From the NCBI GenBank assembly GCA_003166865.1, contig PMUP01000072.1, positions 1 to 49,759 of the forward strand: a stretch of 49,759 nucleotides of DNA, written 5' to 3'. Below are positions 27,126 to 33,413 of the stretch, in pieces. Under the pieces are notes generated by a model, which saw only the letters and a program-made list of their open reading frames with translations, had not been told where the DNA came from and did no database searches. Every line of letters starts with the position of its first letter. Position 1 is the first letter of the stretch. Origin of the DNA: Bryobacterales bacterium. GTDB taxonomy: Bacteria; Acidobacteriota; Terriglobia; Bryobacterales; Bryobacteraceae. The position numbers were made by a program, and so were the translations under genes.

Positions 27126-28070
27126 TCACACGGCATCCAGTAATTCCCGCACGCTCCAAACATGATCGCTGATGCCCGCCGCCATCGCAGGCGTAATCCT
27201 GAGGGTCTTGTGGACCCGGCAGAAGTTGTAGAACGCGAACCAGCAAGCGACAGCGGCCCAGTGGTTCTCCCATTTTTTACTGAAAGCGTTCGTTAGTCTG
27301 GTGAACCGGCGAAGCCCCATCCGAACGCTGAGGTTCTGGCGTTCGACGATTGAAGTGCATATACGCTCAGGATCAGGACGCCCAAAGACTGGGACTTCCT
27401 CAACGGATTGAACTTCAGCCGGGCTATAACGCGCTTCGCCTTCCTGCGAGCTGCGATAGACCTTAATCAACATCGCATAGCCAGTCAGTCGATCATGCAG
27501 CGTCGTGGGAATCGCAGTGCGATAAGGGGCGAAGCCGTCCGTAGTAATCTGGAACGGCGTCCGCGCCGTCGCGTGGCGGATGCCTTCCACGAATGCATCG
27601 GTTGTCCGTTGGTCGCGCTTGCCCATGGCGATGTTCACGACCAACTTGCTGTGACGCTCGATTGCAACGAAGGTGTAGCAGTCGCCAAGATTGGGATCAT
27701 CGCCAGGCCGGACGCGTTTCTGTTTCTTCCCGCAATAGCTCCAAAGTTCGTCGCATTCTAGGTCCCTAACTTCGATGTTGCGGATCTTCTCCGCCATGAT
27801 TCGCTCGCATTTCTCGCCAGCGAGAACCAGCAACTTCAGGATGGTCGTGTGATGGACTTCGGTTACGCGCTCGACCGTCGAAACGCTGTTGCCTTCGAGC
27901 AGGAGCTTCAGAACCATCTCGGCCTTTTCGATGGGCAGGTACATGCCGTCTAGCGGCTTCTCTTGCGGCTCCAAGAACGTCTTCGAGCACTGCTGGCATT
28001 TGAAACGCTGGTTACCCTTGCGATCCTTACCGTGCTTCTGGCATTCGGTCCGGCAATTGTGACAGGTCAC
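27126..28070 (-). CDS. IS1-like transposase (zinc ribbon plus DDE, single frame)
   Basis: 314 residues from GTG 28070, with AAGGAG 7 bases upstream. The N-terminal zinc ribbon has CxxC at residues 3-6 and CxxC at 25-28 (the InsA part). An HTH follows (NSVSTVERVTEVHHTTILKLL). The DDE domain shows Asp in LECDELWSYCGKKQ, Asp in FQITTDGFAPYR, and the IS1-type end GLRRFTRLTNAFSKKWENHW...FYNFCRVHKTLRITPAMAAG. Classical IS1 makes this by frameshifting; here it is continuous. No short IS ends flank the gene itself, so it may mobilise the whole 4.15-kb element or be an orphan. Confidence 0.85.
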   Translation of the reverse strand: MTCHNCRTECQKHGKDRKGNQRFKCQQCSKTFLEPQEKPLDGMYLPIEKAEMVLKLLLEGNSVSTVERVTEVHHTTILKLLVLAGEKCERIMAEKIRNIEVRDLECDELWSYCGKKQKRVRPGDDPNLGDCYTFVAIERHSKLVVNIAMGKRDQRTTDAFVEGIRHATARTPFQITTDGFAPYRTAIPTTLHDRLTGYAMLIKVYRSSQEGEARYSPAEVQSVEEVPVFGRPDPERICTSIVERQNLSVRMGLRRFTRLTNAFSKKWENHWAAVACWFAFYNFCRVHKTLRITPAMAAGISDHVWSVRELLDAV

Positions 28071-28194
28071 TGTGAATCTCCTTGAGATCCACAGCCAGTA
28101 AGCCGATAATGGGTTTGCAGGTCACTGCGGCTTCGGCTGTGGTGATTCCAGCCCCGATCAATGCTTCAACATTGGCCGGGGCTTTATTCTTCAT
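28027..28194 (-). CDS. 55-residue ORF overlapping the transposase start
   Basis: An ATG at 28194 opens 55 codons (MKNKAPANVEALIGAGITTA...), ending inside the transposase gene in another frame. It begins 6 bases after a consensus promoter and carries the transposase ribosome site (AAGGAG) within its own 3' part. This resembles translational coupling. The peptide is alanine rich with two Pro and no known motif. It may be a leader peptide or a small regulator comparable in position to IS1 InsA. Confidence 0.45.
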   Translation of the reverse strand: MKNKAPANVEALIGAGITTAEAAVTCKPIIGLLAVDLKEIHSDLSQLPDRMPEAR

Positions 28195-28200
28195 GGTTAA

Positions 28201-28229
28201 AGTATAACAGCAAGCGTTGCTGTTGTCAA
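28201..28229 (-). promoter_or_regulatory. Consensus promoter with palindromic spacer, transposase side
   Basis: On the minus strand TTGACA and TATACT are separated by exactly 17 bases. The spacer region carries a perfect 8-bp inverted repeat around three bases (plus strand AACAGCAAGCGTTGCTGTT, 28206-28224), an ideal repressor site. ATG 28194 follows the -10 by 6 bases, so the mRNA should be leaderless. Confidence 0.7.
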
Positions 28230-28295
28230 TGTTTTTTTGGCGTTGGCGCTTTGGAAAAAGCCAGCGACAAAAATCCGAAGGGCAGCGACTACACC

Positions 28296-28316
28296 GGGGC
28301 GGGAATGTCCCGCCCC
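28296..28316 (+). terminator. GC-rich hairpin
   Basis: GGGGCGGGA and TCCCGCCCC pair perfectly around ATG, and a T-run (GTTTTTTC) comes about 10 bases later on the plus strand. No plus-strand gene ends just upstream, so it may act as an insulator or serve minus-strand transcripts from the gene at 28458. Confidence 0.5.
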
Positions 28317-28419
28317 TTGTGCAGTTTTTTCTTGTGCAATGGTGGTGGGCGAGCTAAAATACACGTGTAGCCCAGCACCCCAAAAGTGCTCATCATCCGT
28401 ATCCTCGGATTGGGTTTCA

Positions 28420-28452
28420 ACCCGGCAGTGTCCTTGGACGGCGCTGCCGGGT
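28420..28452 (-). terminator. Hairpin after the coiled-coil/winged-helix gene
   Basis: ACCCGGCAG and CTGCCGGGT form a perfect 9-bp stem with a 15-base loop, six bases beyond the stop of the minus-strand gene at 28458-28928. Little T follows. It is terminator-like by position. Confidence 0.5.
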
Positions 28453-28457
28453 ACTAA

Positions 28458-28928
28458 CTAAGCTACGTCTCTCCTGTCGTTACTCTCCAGCAGTTGGTAA
28501 AAGCCTCGACTGTGCTTGTCAATTTTCCCTGTGCGATAAAGGGTCGCCAAGGTACTGCGAACGTACTTCGGGTTGTCGATCCCAGTAGCCCGTATGATGT
28601 CAGGCGTCGAGAATGCTCTGCTAGGATCGCTCTGAAGTACACGCATTACGATTTCTATCAGCGTCCTGCCTGGGACTTGTTTAAGGTCGATGACCGACTT
28701 CCCGTCGGCTTTCTGATAGGAATGGCGTTTCGGCTCGGCGCGGGTCTGCTTCTTGAGATATCGCAGAGTCGCTTCGATATCCTTCCGTTCAGTTTCAACC
28801 ATGGCCAAGATCTCATTCTTCTCGGCTTGCATCCTTGCTTCAAGGTGAGCTAGGCTCTCTGTTTGTTTGATTTCCAGTCGCGCAAGATCAGATTCGGCCT
28901 TCGCGACGAGTGCCGCATACTCCATCAT
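28458..28928 (-). CDS. Coiled-coil and winged-helix-like hypothetical protein
   Basis: 156 residues, starting with two adjacent ATG codons behind GAGGA. Residues 3-65 are a charged coiled coil (AKAESDLARLEIKQTESLAHLEARMQ). Residues 88-145 look like a winged helix: TLIEIVMRVLQSDPSRAFSTPDIIRATGIDNPKYVRSTLATLYRTGKIDKHSRGFYQL, with a recognition-helix-like YVRSTLATLYRTGKI and a wing. It may dimerise through the coil and bind DNA. It is the best candidate in the element to bind the twin palindromic promoters, but that is inference. A TAAGCGCTTA palindrome lies about 24 bases upstream. Confidence 0.6.
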   Translation of the reverse strand: MMEYAALVAKAESDLARLEIKQTESLAHLEARMQAEKNEILAMVETERKDIEATLRYLKKQTRAEPKRHSYQKADGKSVIDLKQVPGRTLIEIVMRVLQSDPSRAFSTPDIIRATGIDNPKYVRSTLATLYRTGKIDKHSRGFYQLLESNDRRDVA

Positions 28929-28999
28929 TGGTCGTATCCTCGATGAGGTAAGCGCTTAAACTTCTTTGGACGCGCTCACCTAACAGAATCAAGGGTAGA

Positions 29000-29031
29000 C
29001 GAAAAAGCGCGAACGCGCAAGGGTTTTTTCG
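29000..29031 (-). terminator. Rho-independent terminator
   Basis: CGAAAAA and TTTTTCG flank a small GCGC/GCGC hairpin, giving a T-run on either strand. It lies about 45 bases downstream of the minus-strand gene ending at 29075. A further stem (GGCGCGA with TCGCGCC, 29043-29070) sits between the two. Confidence 0.65.
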
Positions 29032-29074
29032 AGCAGCCTGGCGGCGCGACTATCGCGTTATATTCGCGCCTTCT

Positions 29075-29386
29075 TCAGTCTTCATTCTTTCGGGGACGCC
29101 CACCAGCGCGCGTCTTACGCATCGCTGCGATCTTTCGGAAGTAGTCAGGGCCACGTTCCGCCGTCTTCCGTCCGCCGATGCTTCCGAGCAGTGATGCGGG
29201 GGTTATGGAAAGGGCTGTTGCCGCGTTGTGCAGCAGCTTAACCGCGCGCTGCGCTCTTTTGAGACAAGCCTTGCGAGTTTGCTCAGAGATCGGCGCGGCC
29301 AGCAGTGAGGCGATGTATTCAACATCAGCGTGCGCCCGAACTATCTTGTTATGCAACGCGGGCAGTTGATCGGTAGGCTCGTTCAT
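29075..29386 (-). CDS. Small protein with AT-hook-like tail
   Basis: 103 residues from ATG 29386. The first 65 residues are helical (ALHNKIVRAHADVEYIASLLAAPISEQTRKACLKRAQRAV). The tail is GGRKTAERGPDYFRKIAAMRKTRAGGRPRKNED. The GGRPRK core looks like an AT-hook, and the GG..TAERGP.YF.KIAAMR pattern recalls short glycine-rich stress proteins, so DNA binding is plausible but unproven. The start codon follows a palindromic promoter by 6 bases. Confidence 0.55.
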   Translation of the reverse strand: MNEPTDQLPALHNKIVRAHADVEYIASLLAAPISEQTRKACLKRAQRAVKLLHNAATALSITPASLLGSIGGRKTAERGPDYFRKIAAMRKTRAGGRPRKNED

Positions 29387-29392
29387 GCTTTC

Positions 29393-29421
29393 AGCATAAC
29401 AACAGCCGTTGCTGTTGCTGA
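29393..29421 (-). promoter_or_regulatory. Second palindromic promoter, matches the transposase-side one
   Basis: On the minus strand TCAGCA, a 17-base spacer ACAGCAACGGCTGTTGT, and TATGCT align base for base with the promoter at 28201-28229 (spacer ACAGCAACGCTTGCTGT, -10 TATACT). ATG 29386 again follows the -10 by 6 bases. Shared repression is inferred. Confidence 0.6.
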
Positions 29422-29428
29422 ACAGTCA

Positions 29429-29453
29429 CCCACACACATTTAGCTGACTACCC
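29429..29453 (-). repeat. Right terminal inverted repeat
   Basis: Exact reverse complement of 25303-25327. It is followed directly by GCCTCT (29454-29459), the putative duplicated target. Confidence 0.85.
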
Positions 29454-29494
29454 GCCTCTGCGGGCTAGGCGGGCGTGTGCTACATTGGCCAAGT

Positions 29495-29674
29495 ATGCGG
29501 ATCTTGGCCGTTGTTGTCGTCGCGATTTTTGCGTTGCTCAGCGTGGGATGCACTGCCGATGGTGTAATGCTGCAGCCCCCGCAACAAGGCGAGTGGTCCA
29601 GTTTTCACAACGACAAGCACCAGGTCAGCAAAGACGCTAAGGAATCCGCCGAGAAACCGCCCGCCGAGAAGTAG
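29495..29674 (+). CDS. Small lipoprotein
   Basis: 59 residues from ATG 29495. The N-terminus MRILAVVVVAIFALLSVGC is a lipoprotein signal with lipobox LSVGC, so Cys 19 becomes the lipidated first residue. The rest is short, hydrophilic and Lys/Glu/Pro rich (SKDAKESAEKPPAEK). Function unknown. It sits 35 bases outside the right end of the mobile element. Confidence 0.65.
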   Translation: MRILAVVVVAIFALLSVGCTADGVMLQPPQQGEWSSFHNDKHQVSKDAKESAEKPPAEK

Positions 29675-29748
29675 CGACTGAAGAAGCGCTGCTGAAAATC
29701 AGGCCCGTTTGGCGCCCTCAGTAATGGTAGGTTTGAGGTTCGCCAAGC

Positions 29749-30165
29749 ATGAACAGAAGCGACTTCCAGGAGTTGGCAGAACTTCATCTTCGGCACGCGC
29801 ACGCGTTGTTGGACGCTCAGCTTTACTCTGGCGCGTACTACATGTGCGGATACGTCGTGGAGTGCGCTTTGAAAGCCTGCATTTGCAAGCGGACAAAGCA
29901 GGACGACTTTTACCCCCGTCCGGACGAAGCCAGAAACGCGTGGAGCCACGAACGGAGACACTTGATTAGCGTTGCTGACGTGGGCAAAACAATCGATGAT
30001 GACCGGCGTGCCGACCCCACTCTCGACATATACTGGAAAGAAGTGGAGGGTTGGACGGTGGAGAGCCGTTATGAGAAACACTCTCAGCGAGAGGCGGAGA
30101 ATTTGTATGACGCAGTTTCACATCCCGTTCACGGAGTGTTCGCATGTATAAAACGACATTGGTAG
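29749..30165 (+). CDS. HEPN-domain protein
   Basis: 138 residues. The pattern FQELAELHLRHAHALLDAQLYSGAYYMCGYVVECALKACICKRT is the HEPN four-helix signature (repeated A..L, then G.Y...GY..E.ALKA), and the last helix (AENLYDAVSHPVHGVFACIKRHW) fits. The RxxxxH nuclease motif of toxic HEPN proteins is not evident. HEPN proteins are often RNases or nucleotidyltransferase partners in toxin-antitoxin or defence modules. It overlaps the next gene by 22 bases, so the two form a coupled pair. Confidence 0.7.
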   Translation: MNRSDFQELAELHLRHAHALLDAQLYSGAYYMCGYVVECALKACICKRTKQDDFYPRPDEARNAWSHERRHLISVADVGKTIDDDRRADPTLDIYWKEVEGWTVESRYEKHSQREAENLYDAVSHPVHGVFACIKRHW

Positions 30166-30482
30166 AGGCAGACATCGCGGACGGACAACGGGTCGTCGAT
30201 GAGTTGGAAAGAATAATGCATGTCACCGCTGCATTCTGGCTTTATCTTGAAGAAGAGGATGATTGGAAACTGGTGATTGTCTCACCAGACGTCGCCGAGA
30301 AGGGCCCCTTCAACCTCTACACCAACATTGCGGCGCTGTTGAATGAGTTGTCCATCGATCCGCGGAAGCCGGTCCAAATGCCTTTCGCCAGAGTCACGCT
30401 GCTGAGTCCGAACAGTCTGCTGTACCAGAGAGTCAAACAGTTCAGCGGGTTACTGGACGCCCACGTCTACAAGATGGCGTAG
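30144..30482 (+). CDS. Hypothetical partner of the HEPN protein
   Basis: 112 residues, mixed alpha/beta, beginning MYKTTLVEADIADGQRVVDELERIMHVTAAFWLYLEEEDDWKLVIVSP. It has no nucleotidyltransferase (GSxxxxD) motif, so it is not the usual MNT partner of HEPN. The 22-base overlap with the HEPN gene indicates co-translation. It may be an antitoxin or a subunit of a two-part RNase. Not recognised otherwise. Confidence 0.6.
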   Translation: MYKTTLVEADIADGQRVVDELERIMHVTAAFWLYLEEEDDWKLVIVSPDVAEKGPFNLYTNIAALLNELSIDPRKPVQMPFARVTLLSPNSLLYQRVKQFSGLLDAHVYKMA

Positions 30483-30486
30483 CTGG

Positions 30487-31944
30487 CTAGTATTTCGGGA
30501 CGCTCGGGTCCACCTTGTCGCTCCAGGCTAGAATCCCGCCCTTCATGTTGCGGACCTTCTTGAACCCGGCCTGCTTCAGGAAATCGACCGCTTTGGCGCT
30601 GCGCATCCCGCTCTTGCAATGCGCGACGATTTCGTCGGCGGAGTCGAGCTCGTTCACGCGCTTGGGTAGATCGCCCAGCGGGATCAGCTTGGCTTGCGGG
30701 ATATTGCAGATCTGATACTCGTGGGGCTCGCGCACGTCGAGCAGCACGAAACGGTCGCCGCGGTCGATCTTCGCCTTCACTTCGACGGGATCAATGTCTC
30801 CGTCAATGCCGCCAGCCATGGGCGCCTCCTGATGTTGCTGATTCGGGATGCCGCAGAATTCCTGGTAATCGATGAGCTTGGTGATAGTCGGATGATCGCC
30901 GCATACCGGGCACTCGGGATTGCGACGCAGCTTGAGCTCGCGGAACCGCATCGCCAGCGCGTCGTATAGCACCAACCGGCCGATCAACGGCTCGCCGATG
31001 CCCAAGACCAGCTTCACGGTCTCAGTCGCCTGGATCAGTCCGATGGTGCCGGGCAGGATGCCAAGCACGCCGCCTTCAGCGCAGCTTGGAACCAGGCCGG
31101 GAGGTGGCGGCTCCGGATACAAGCATCGATAGCACGGTCCGCCCGGATAGGCGAAGATGGTGGCTTGGCCTTCAAACCGGAAAATCGAACCATACACGTT
31201 CGGTTTGCCGAGCAGCACGCAGGCGTCGTTCACCAGATACCGCGTCGGGAAATTGTCGGTGCCATCGACCACGATGTCGTAGTCTTTCAAAATCCCGAGC
31301 GCGTTCTCGCTGGTTAACGCGGTCTCGTGGCGATCGATCTCAACATAAGGATTGATGTCGAGCATCGTTTCGGCCGCTGAGTCCAGCTTTTTCTTGCCGA
31401 CATCTTTGGTCCCATGGATCACCTGGCGCTGCAGGTTAGTGAAATCAACCACGTCGAAATCCACTAAGCCGATGCGGCCGATGCCCGCAGCAGCGAGATA
31501 CATCCCGAGCGGCGCGCCCAATCCGCCGGTTCCGATTAACGCGACTTTTGCGCTCTTCAGCTTCAACTGCCCGTCCATGCCGACTTCGGGCATGATTAAG
31601 TGGCGGCTGTAGCGCAGGATCTCGTCCTTCGAAAGCGTCAGAGGTGGCGCCGGCGGCGATGCGACGCCAGCCGATCCGCCTGCAATGCTCGGGACGATCG
31701 AGACCGTGTCGCCATCGGTCAATGGCGTCGCTTCCTTGTTCAGGTAGCGGATGTCCTCGTCGTTCACGTAGACGTTCACGAAGCTGCGCAGCTTGCCTTC
31801 GTCGTTGTACAGGTGGCGGCGTAACTCCGAATATTGTCCGGTGAGCGACTTCAGCACTTCGCCCACGGTGGCGCCTTGGAGCTGCACCGAATCCTTCTTG
31901 TCGGCAAATTGGCGAAGCGGAGTGGGGATCAAAATCTTAGCCAT
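30487..31944 (-). CDS. Sulfur carrier (CysO/MoaD-like) - MoeB/ThiF E1 - rhodanese fusion
   Basis: 485 residues in three parts. Residues 1-90 are a ubiquitin-fold sulfur carrier ending VSIVPSIAGG, the CysO-like Gly-Gly end, but here continuing into the next domain. Residues about 104-350 are a MoeB/ThiF adenylating enzyme (GTGGLGAPLGMYLAAAGIGRIGLVDFD, NLQRQ, zinc Cys pairs CYRC and CPVC). Residues about 385-485 are a rhodanese with active Cys in HCKSGMRS. So carrier, activator and sulfur donor are one chain. Its start overlaps the JAMM protease stop by 8 bases; the JAMM enzyme could release the carrier or its cysteine product. Confidence 0.9.
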   Translation of the reverse strand: MAKILIPTPLRQFADKKDSVQLQGATVGEVLKSLTGQYSELRRHLYNDEGKLRSFVNVYVNDEDIRYLNKEATPLTDGDTVSIVPSIAGGSAGVASPPAPPLTLSKDEILRYSRHLIMPEVGMDGQLKLKSAKVALIGTGGLGAPLGMYLAAAGIGRIGLVDFDVVDFTNLQRQVIHGTKDVGKKKLDSAAETMLDINPYVEIDRHETALTSENALGILKDYDIVVDGTDNFPTRYLVNDACVLLGKPNVYGSIFRFEGQATIFAYPGGPCYRCLYPEPPPPGLVPSCAEGGVLGILPGTIGLIQATETVKLVLGIGEPLIGRLVLYDALAMRFRELKLRRNPECPVCGDHPTITKLIDYQEFCGIPNQQHQEAPMAGGIDGDIDPVEVKAKIDRGDRFVLLDVREPHEYQICNIPQAKLIPLGDLPKRVNELDSADEIVAHCKSGMRSAKAVDFLKQAGFKKVRNMKGGILAWSDKVDPSVPKY

Positions 31945-32344
31945 AAGTCAATTCTTCCTTGGGAGCTTCCGTCTGGTCGAAATCCGGGCGGTAGCTATTG
32001 GCGTGATCGAAACGCCCGTTCTTTATCGATAGTACGACGTACGAGAACCAGGGGCAGGAATGCTCCAGATCGCGCTTGGAAAAATAGGCGTCGCAATCGG
32101 GGTGTGAGTGGAACACGCCCACTACGTCGAGCCCCCGGGCCCGCGACTCGCGATCCACACGATGCAGGTCCTTGGGATCGATCACGAAGAAGTCTTCCTG
32201 CGGACCGGTGTAGGCGTTGGGCAACGGAACGGCTTCCTGGACCACGCCGTCGGAGCCAATCATCAGGCCGCAGCCCTCTTTTGGGAAAGTTTTCTCGACA
32301 TGGGACACCATTTTCTCCCACGCAGTTTTTTGAATTCTAATCAT
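31937..32344 (-). CDS. JAMM/MPN+ metalloprotease (Mec-like)
   Basis: 135 residues from ATG 32344 (MIRIQKTAWEKMVSHVE), overlapping the cysM-like stop by 8 bases. The zinc signature HxHx7SxxD is complete (FHSHPDCDAYFSKRD), with the upstream Glu in PKEGCGLMIG. In mycobacteria the JAMM enzyme Mec clips the new cysteine from the CysO carrier. The gene order here, cysteine synthase then JAMM then carrier/E1, matches that pathway. It may also cut the fused carrier. Confidence 0.9.
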   Translation of the reverse strand: MIRIQKTAWEKMVSHVEKTFPKEGCGLMIGSDGVVQEAVPLPNAYTGPQEDFFVIDPKDLHRVDRESRARGLDVVGVFHSHPDCDAYFSKRDLEHSCPWFSYVVLSIKNGRFDHANSYRPDFDQTEAPKEELTYG

Positions 32345-33293
32345 TCCAAAACGGCTCACTGAGATACTTGTACGCACCGTCGCAGAGCACGGTGACGATC
32401 ACGCCCGGTTGGCCAGCGTCAGCCAGCTTCCGCGCTACCTTCGTTGCCGCCAGCAGGTTCGCGCCCGAGGAGATGCCCGCCAGCAGCGCCTCTTCGAGCG
32501 CCAGTCTGCGGCACATCGCATATGCGTCCTCGGTTTCGATCCAGATATTATCGTCCGCCAGCGCCGGGTCGTAGATGCCTGGGACGATGGCGGTCGGCAT
32601 GTGCTTCAATCCTTCGAGTCCATGGAAACCCGATGATGGTTGCGCCGAAATGCATTGGACGCCGGGAACTTCTTCGCGCAGCCGCCGCGTGTTTCCCATG
32701 AACGTGCCGCTGGTGCCCATCGATGCCACAAAGTGCGTGATGCGGCCGTCGGTCTGCGCCAGGATCTCGAGCGCTGTCCCATCGTAGTGGGCTTTCCAAT
32801 TGGCGGGGTTGTTGTATTGATCCGGGTAGAAATACCGCTCGGGATTCGCCTTGTAAATCTCCTGACACAGGCGAATCGCTCCGTCCGATCCTTCGCCTGG
32901 ATCGCTGAACACCATCTCCGCGCCATAGGCTTGCAGCACGTGCTTGCGCTCCATGGAGGCGTTCTTGGGCAGGCATAACTTCACCTTGTACCCGAGATAG
33001 GCGCCGATCATCGCGTAAGCAATACCGGTGTTCCCACTGGTGGCGTCCAGGATAATCTTGTCGTGCGTCAGCTTGCCGTTGCGTTCGCCGTCCCGGATCA
33101 TGTTGAGCCCGGCGCGATCCTTCACCGATCCACCGGGATTGAAGAACTCGGCTTTGCCGAAGATCTCAACCCCGGGAAACTGGCTGGCGATCCGCTCCAG
33201 GCGAATGAGCGGTGTGTTTCCAATCAGTTGCAGCAGGTCCGTCGCGACCAAGCGCGAAGCAGCAGGAGTGGTAGTGGCGACAGAGAGAGGCAT
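32337..33293 (-). CDS. cysM: CysM-type cysteine synthase
   Basis: 318 residues. PLP fold type II enzyme: the Schiff-base Lys in NPGGSVKDRAG, the substrate loop TSGNTG, and the cofactor phosphate motif MGTSGTFMG. The C-terminal GISSGANLLAA is typical. It is the first gene of a tightly overlapping operon with a JAMM protease and a sulfur-carrier fusion, which points to a carrier-thiocarboxylate-dependent enzyme (CysM of Mycobacterium, using O-phosphoserine) rather than a sulfide-dependent CysK. That choice is inferred from context. Confidence 0.88.
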   Translation of the reverse strand: MPLSVATTTPAASRLVATDLLQLIGNTPLIRLERIASQFPGVEIFGKAEFFNPGGSVKDRAGLNMIRDGERNGKLTHDKIILDATSGNTGIAYAMIGAYLGYKVKLCLPKNASMERKHVLQAYGAEMVFSDPGEGSDGAIRLCQEIYKANPERYFYPDQYNNPANWKAHYDGTALEILAQTDGRITHFVASMGTSGTFMGNTRRLREEVPGVQCISAQPSSGFHGLEGLKHMPTAIVPGIYDPALADDNIWIETEDAYAMCRRLALEEALLAGISSGANLLAATKVARKLADAGQPGVIVTVLCDGAYKYLSEPFWND

Positions 33294-33309
33294 CTAACTG
33301 ATCCTATTG

Positions 33310-33338
33310 ATTTTATCACCTATTTGTCGCTAGACAAA
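33310..33338 (-). promoter_or_regulatory. cysM operon promoter with palindrome at -35
   Basis: On the minus strand TTGTCT and TAAAAT are 16 bases apart. TTTGTCTAGCGACAAA (33323-33338) is a perfect 6-bp inverted repeat with a 4-base spacer, covering the -35. It is a likely operator for sulfur control. Confidence 0.5.
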
Positions 33339-33413
33339 GGGCGGATGGGCCCGAATTCTTAGATGCTAGCGTCTTGCTTTGGTTGCGACTCCCAGTTGCG
33401 TTATTATGCATCC

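Larger units (their letters stand above)
25303..29453. mobile_element. 4151-bp putative transposon with 25-bp perfect inverted ends
   Basis: The ends, 25303-25327 and 29429-29453, are exact reverse complements over 25 bases, beginning GGGTAGTCAGCTAAAT. GCCTCT lies directly outside both ends (25297-25302 and 29454-29459), fitting a 6-bp target duplication. It carries a tRNA-like sequence, one plus-strand small gene and five minus-strand genes, including an IS1-like transposase. No second transposase is seen. Similar end-like sequences also occur inside at 25956-26011, so nested insertion or a dispersed repeat family is an alternative. The insertion lies against the cytochrome-gene hairpin. Confidence 0.7.

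Noticed and set aside
25303-29453. Integrative element using the tRNA-like sequence as attachment site
   Set aside because: No integrase gene and no second copy of the tRNA 3' end was seen; inverted ends with a short direct repeat fit transposition better.
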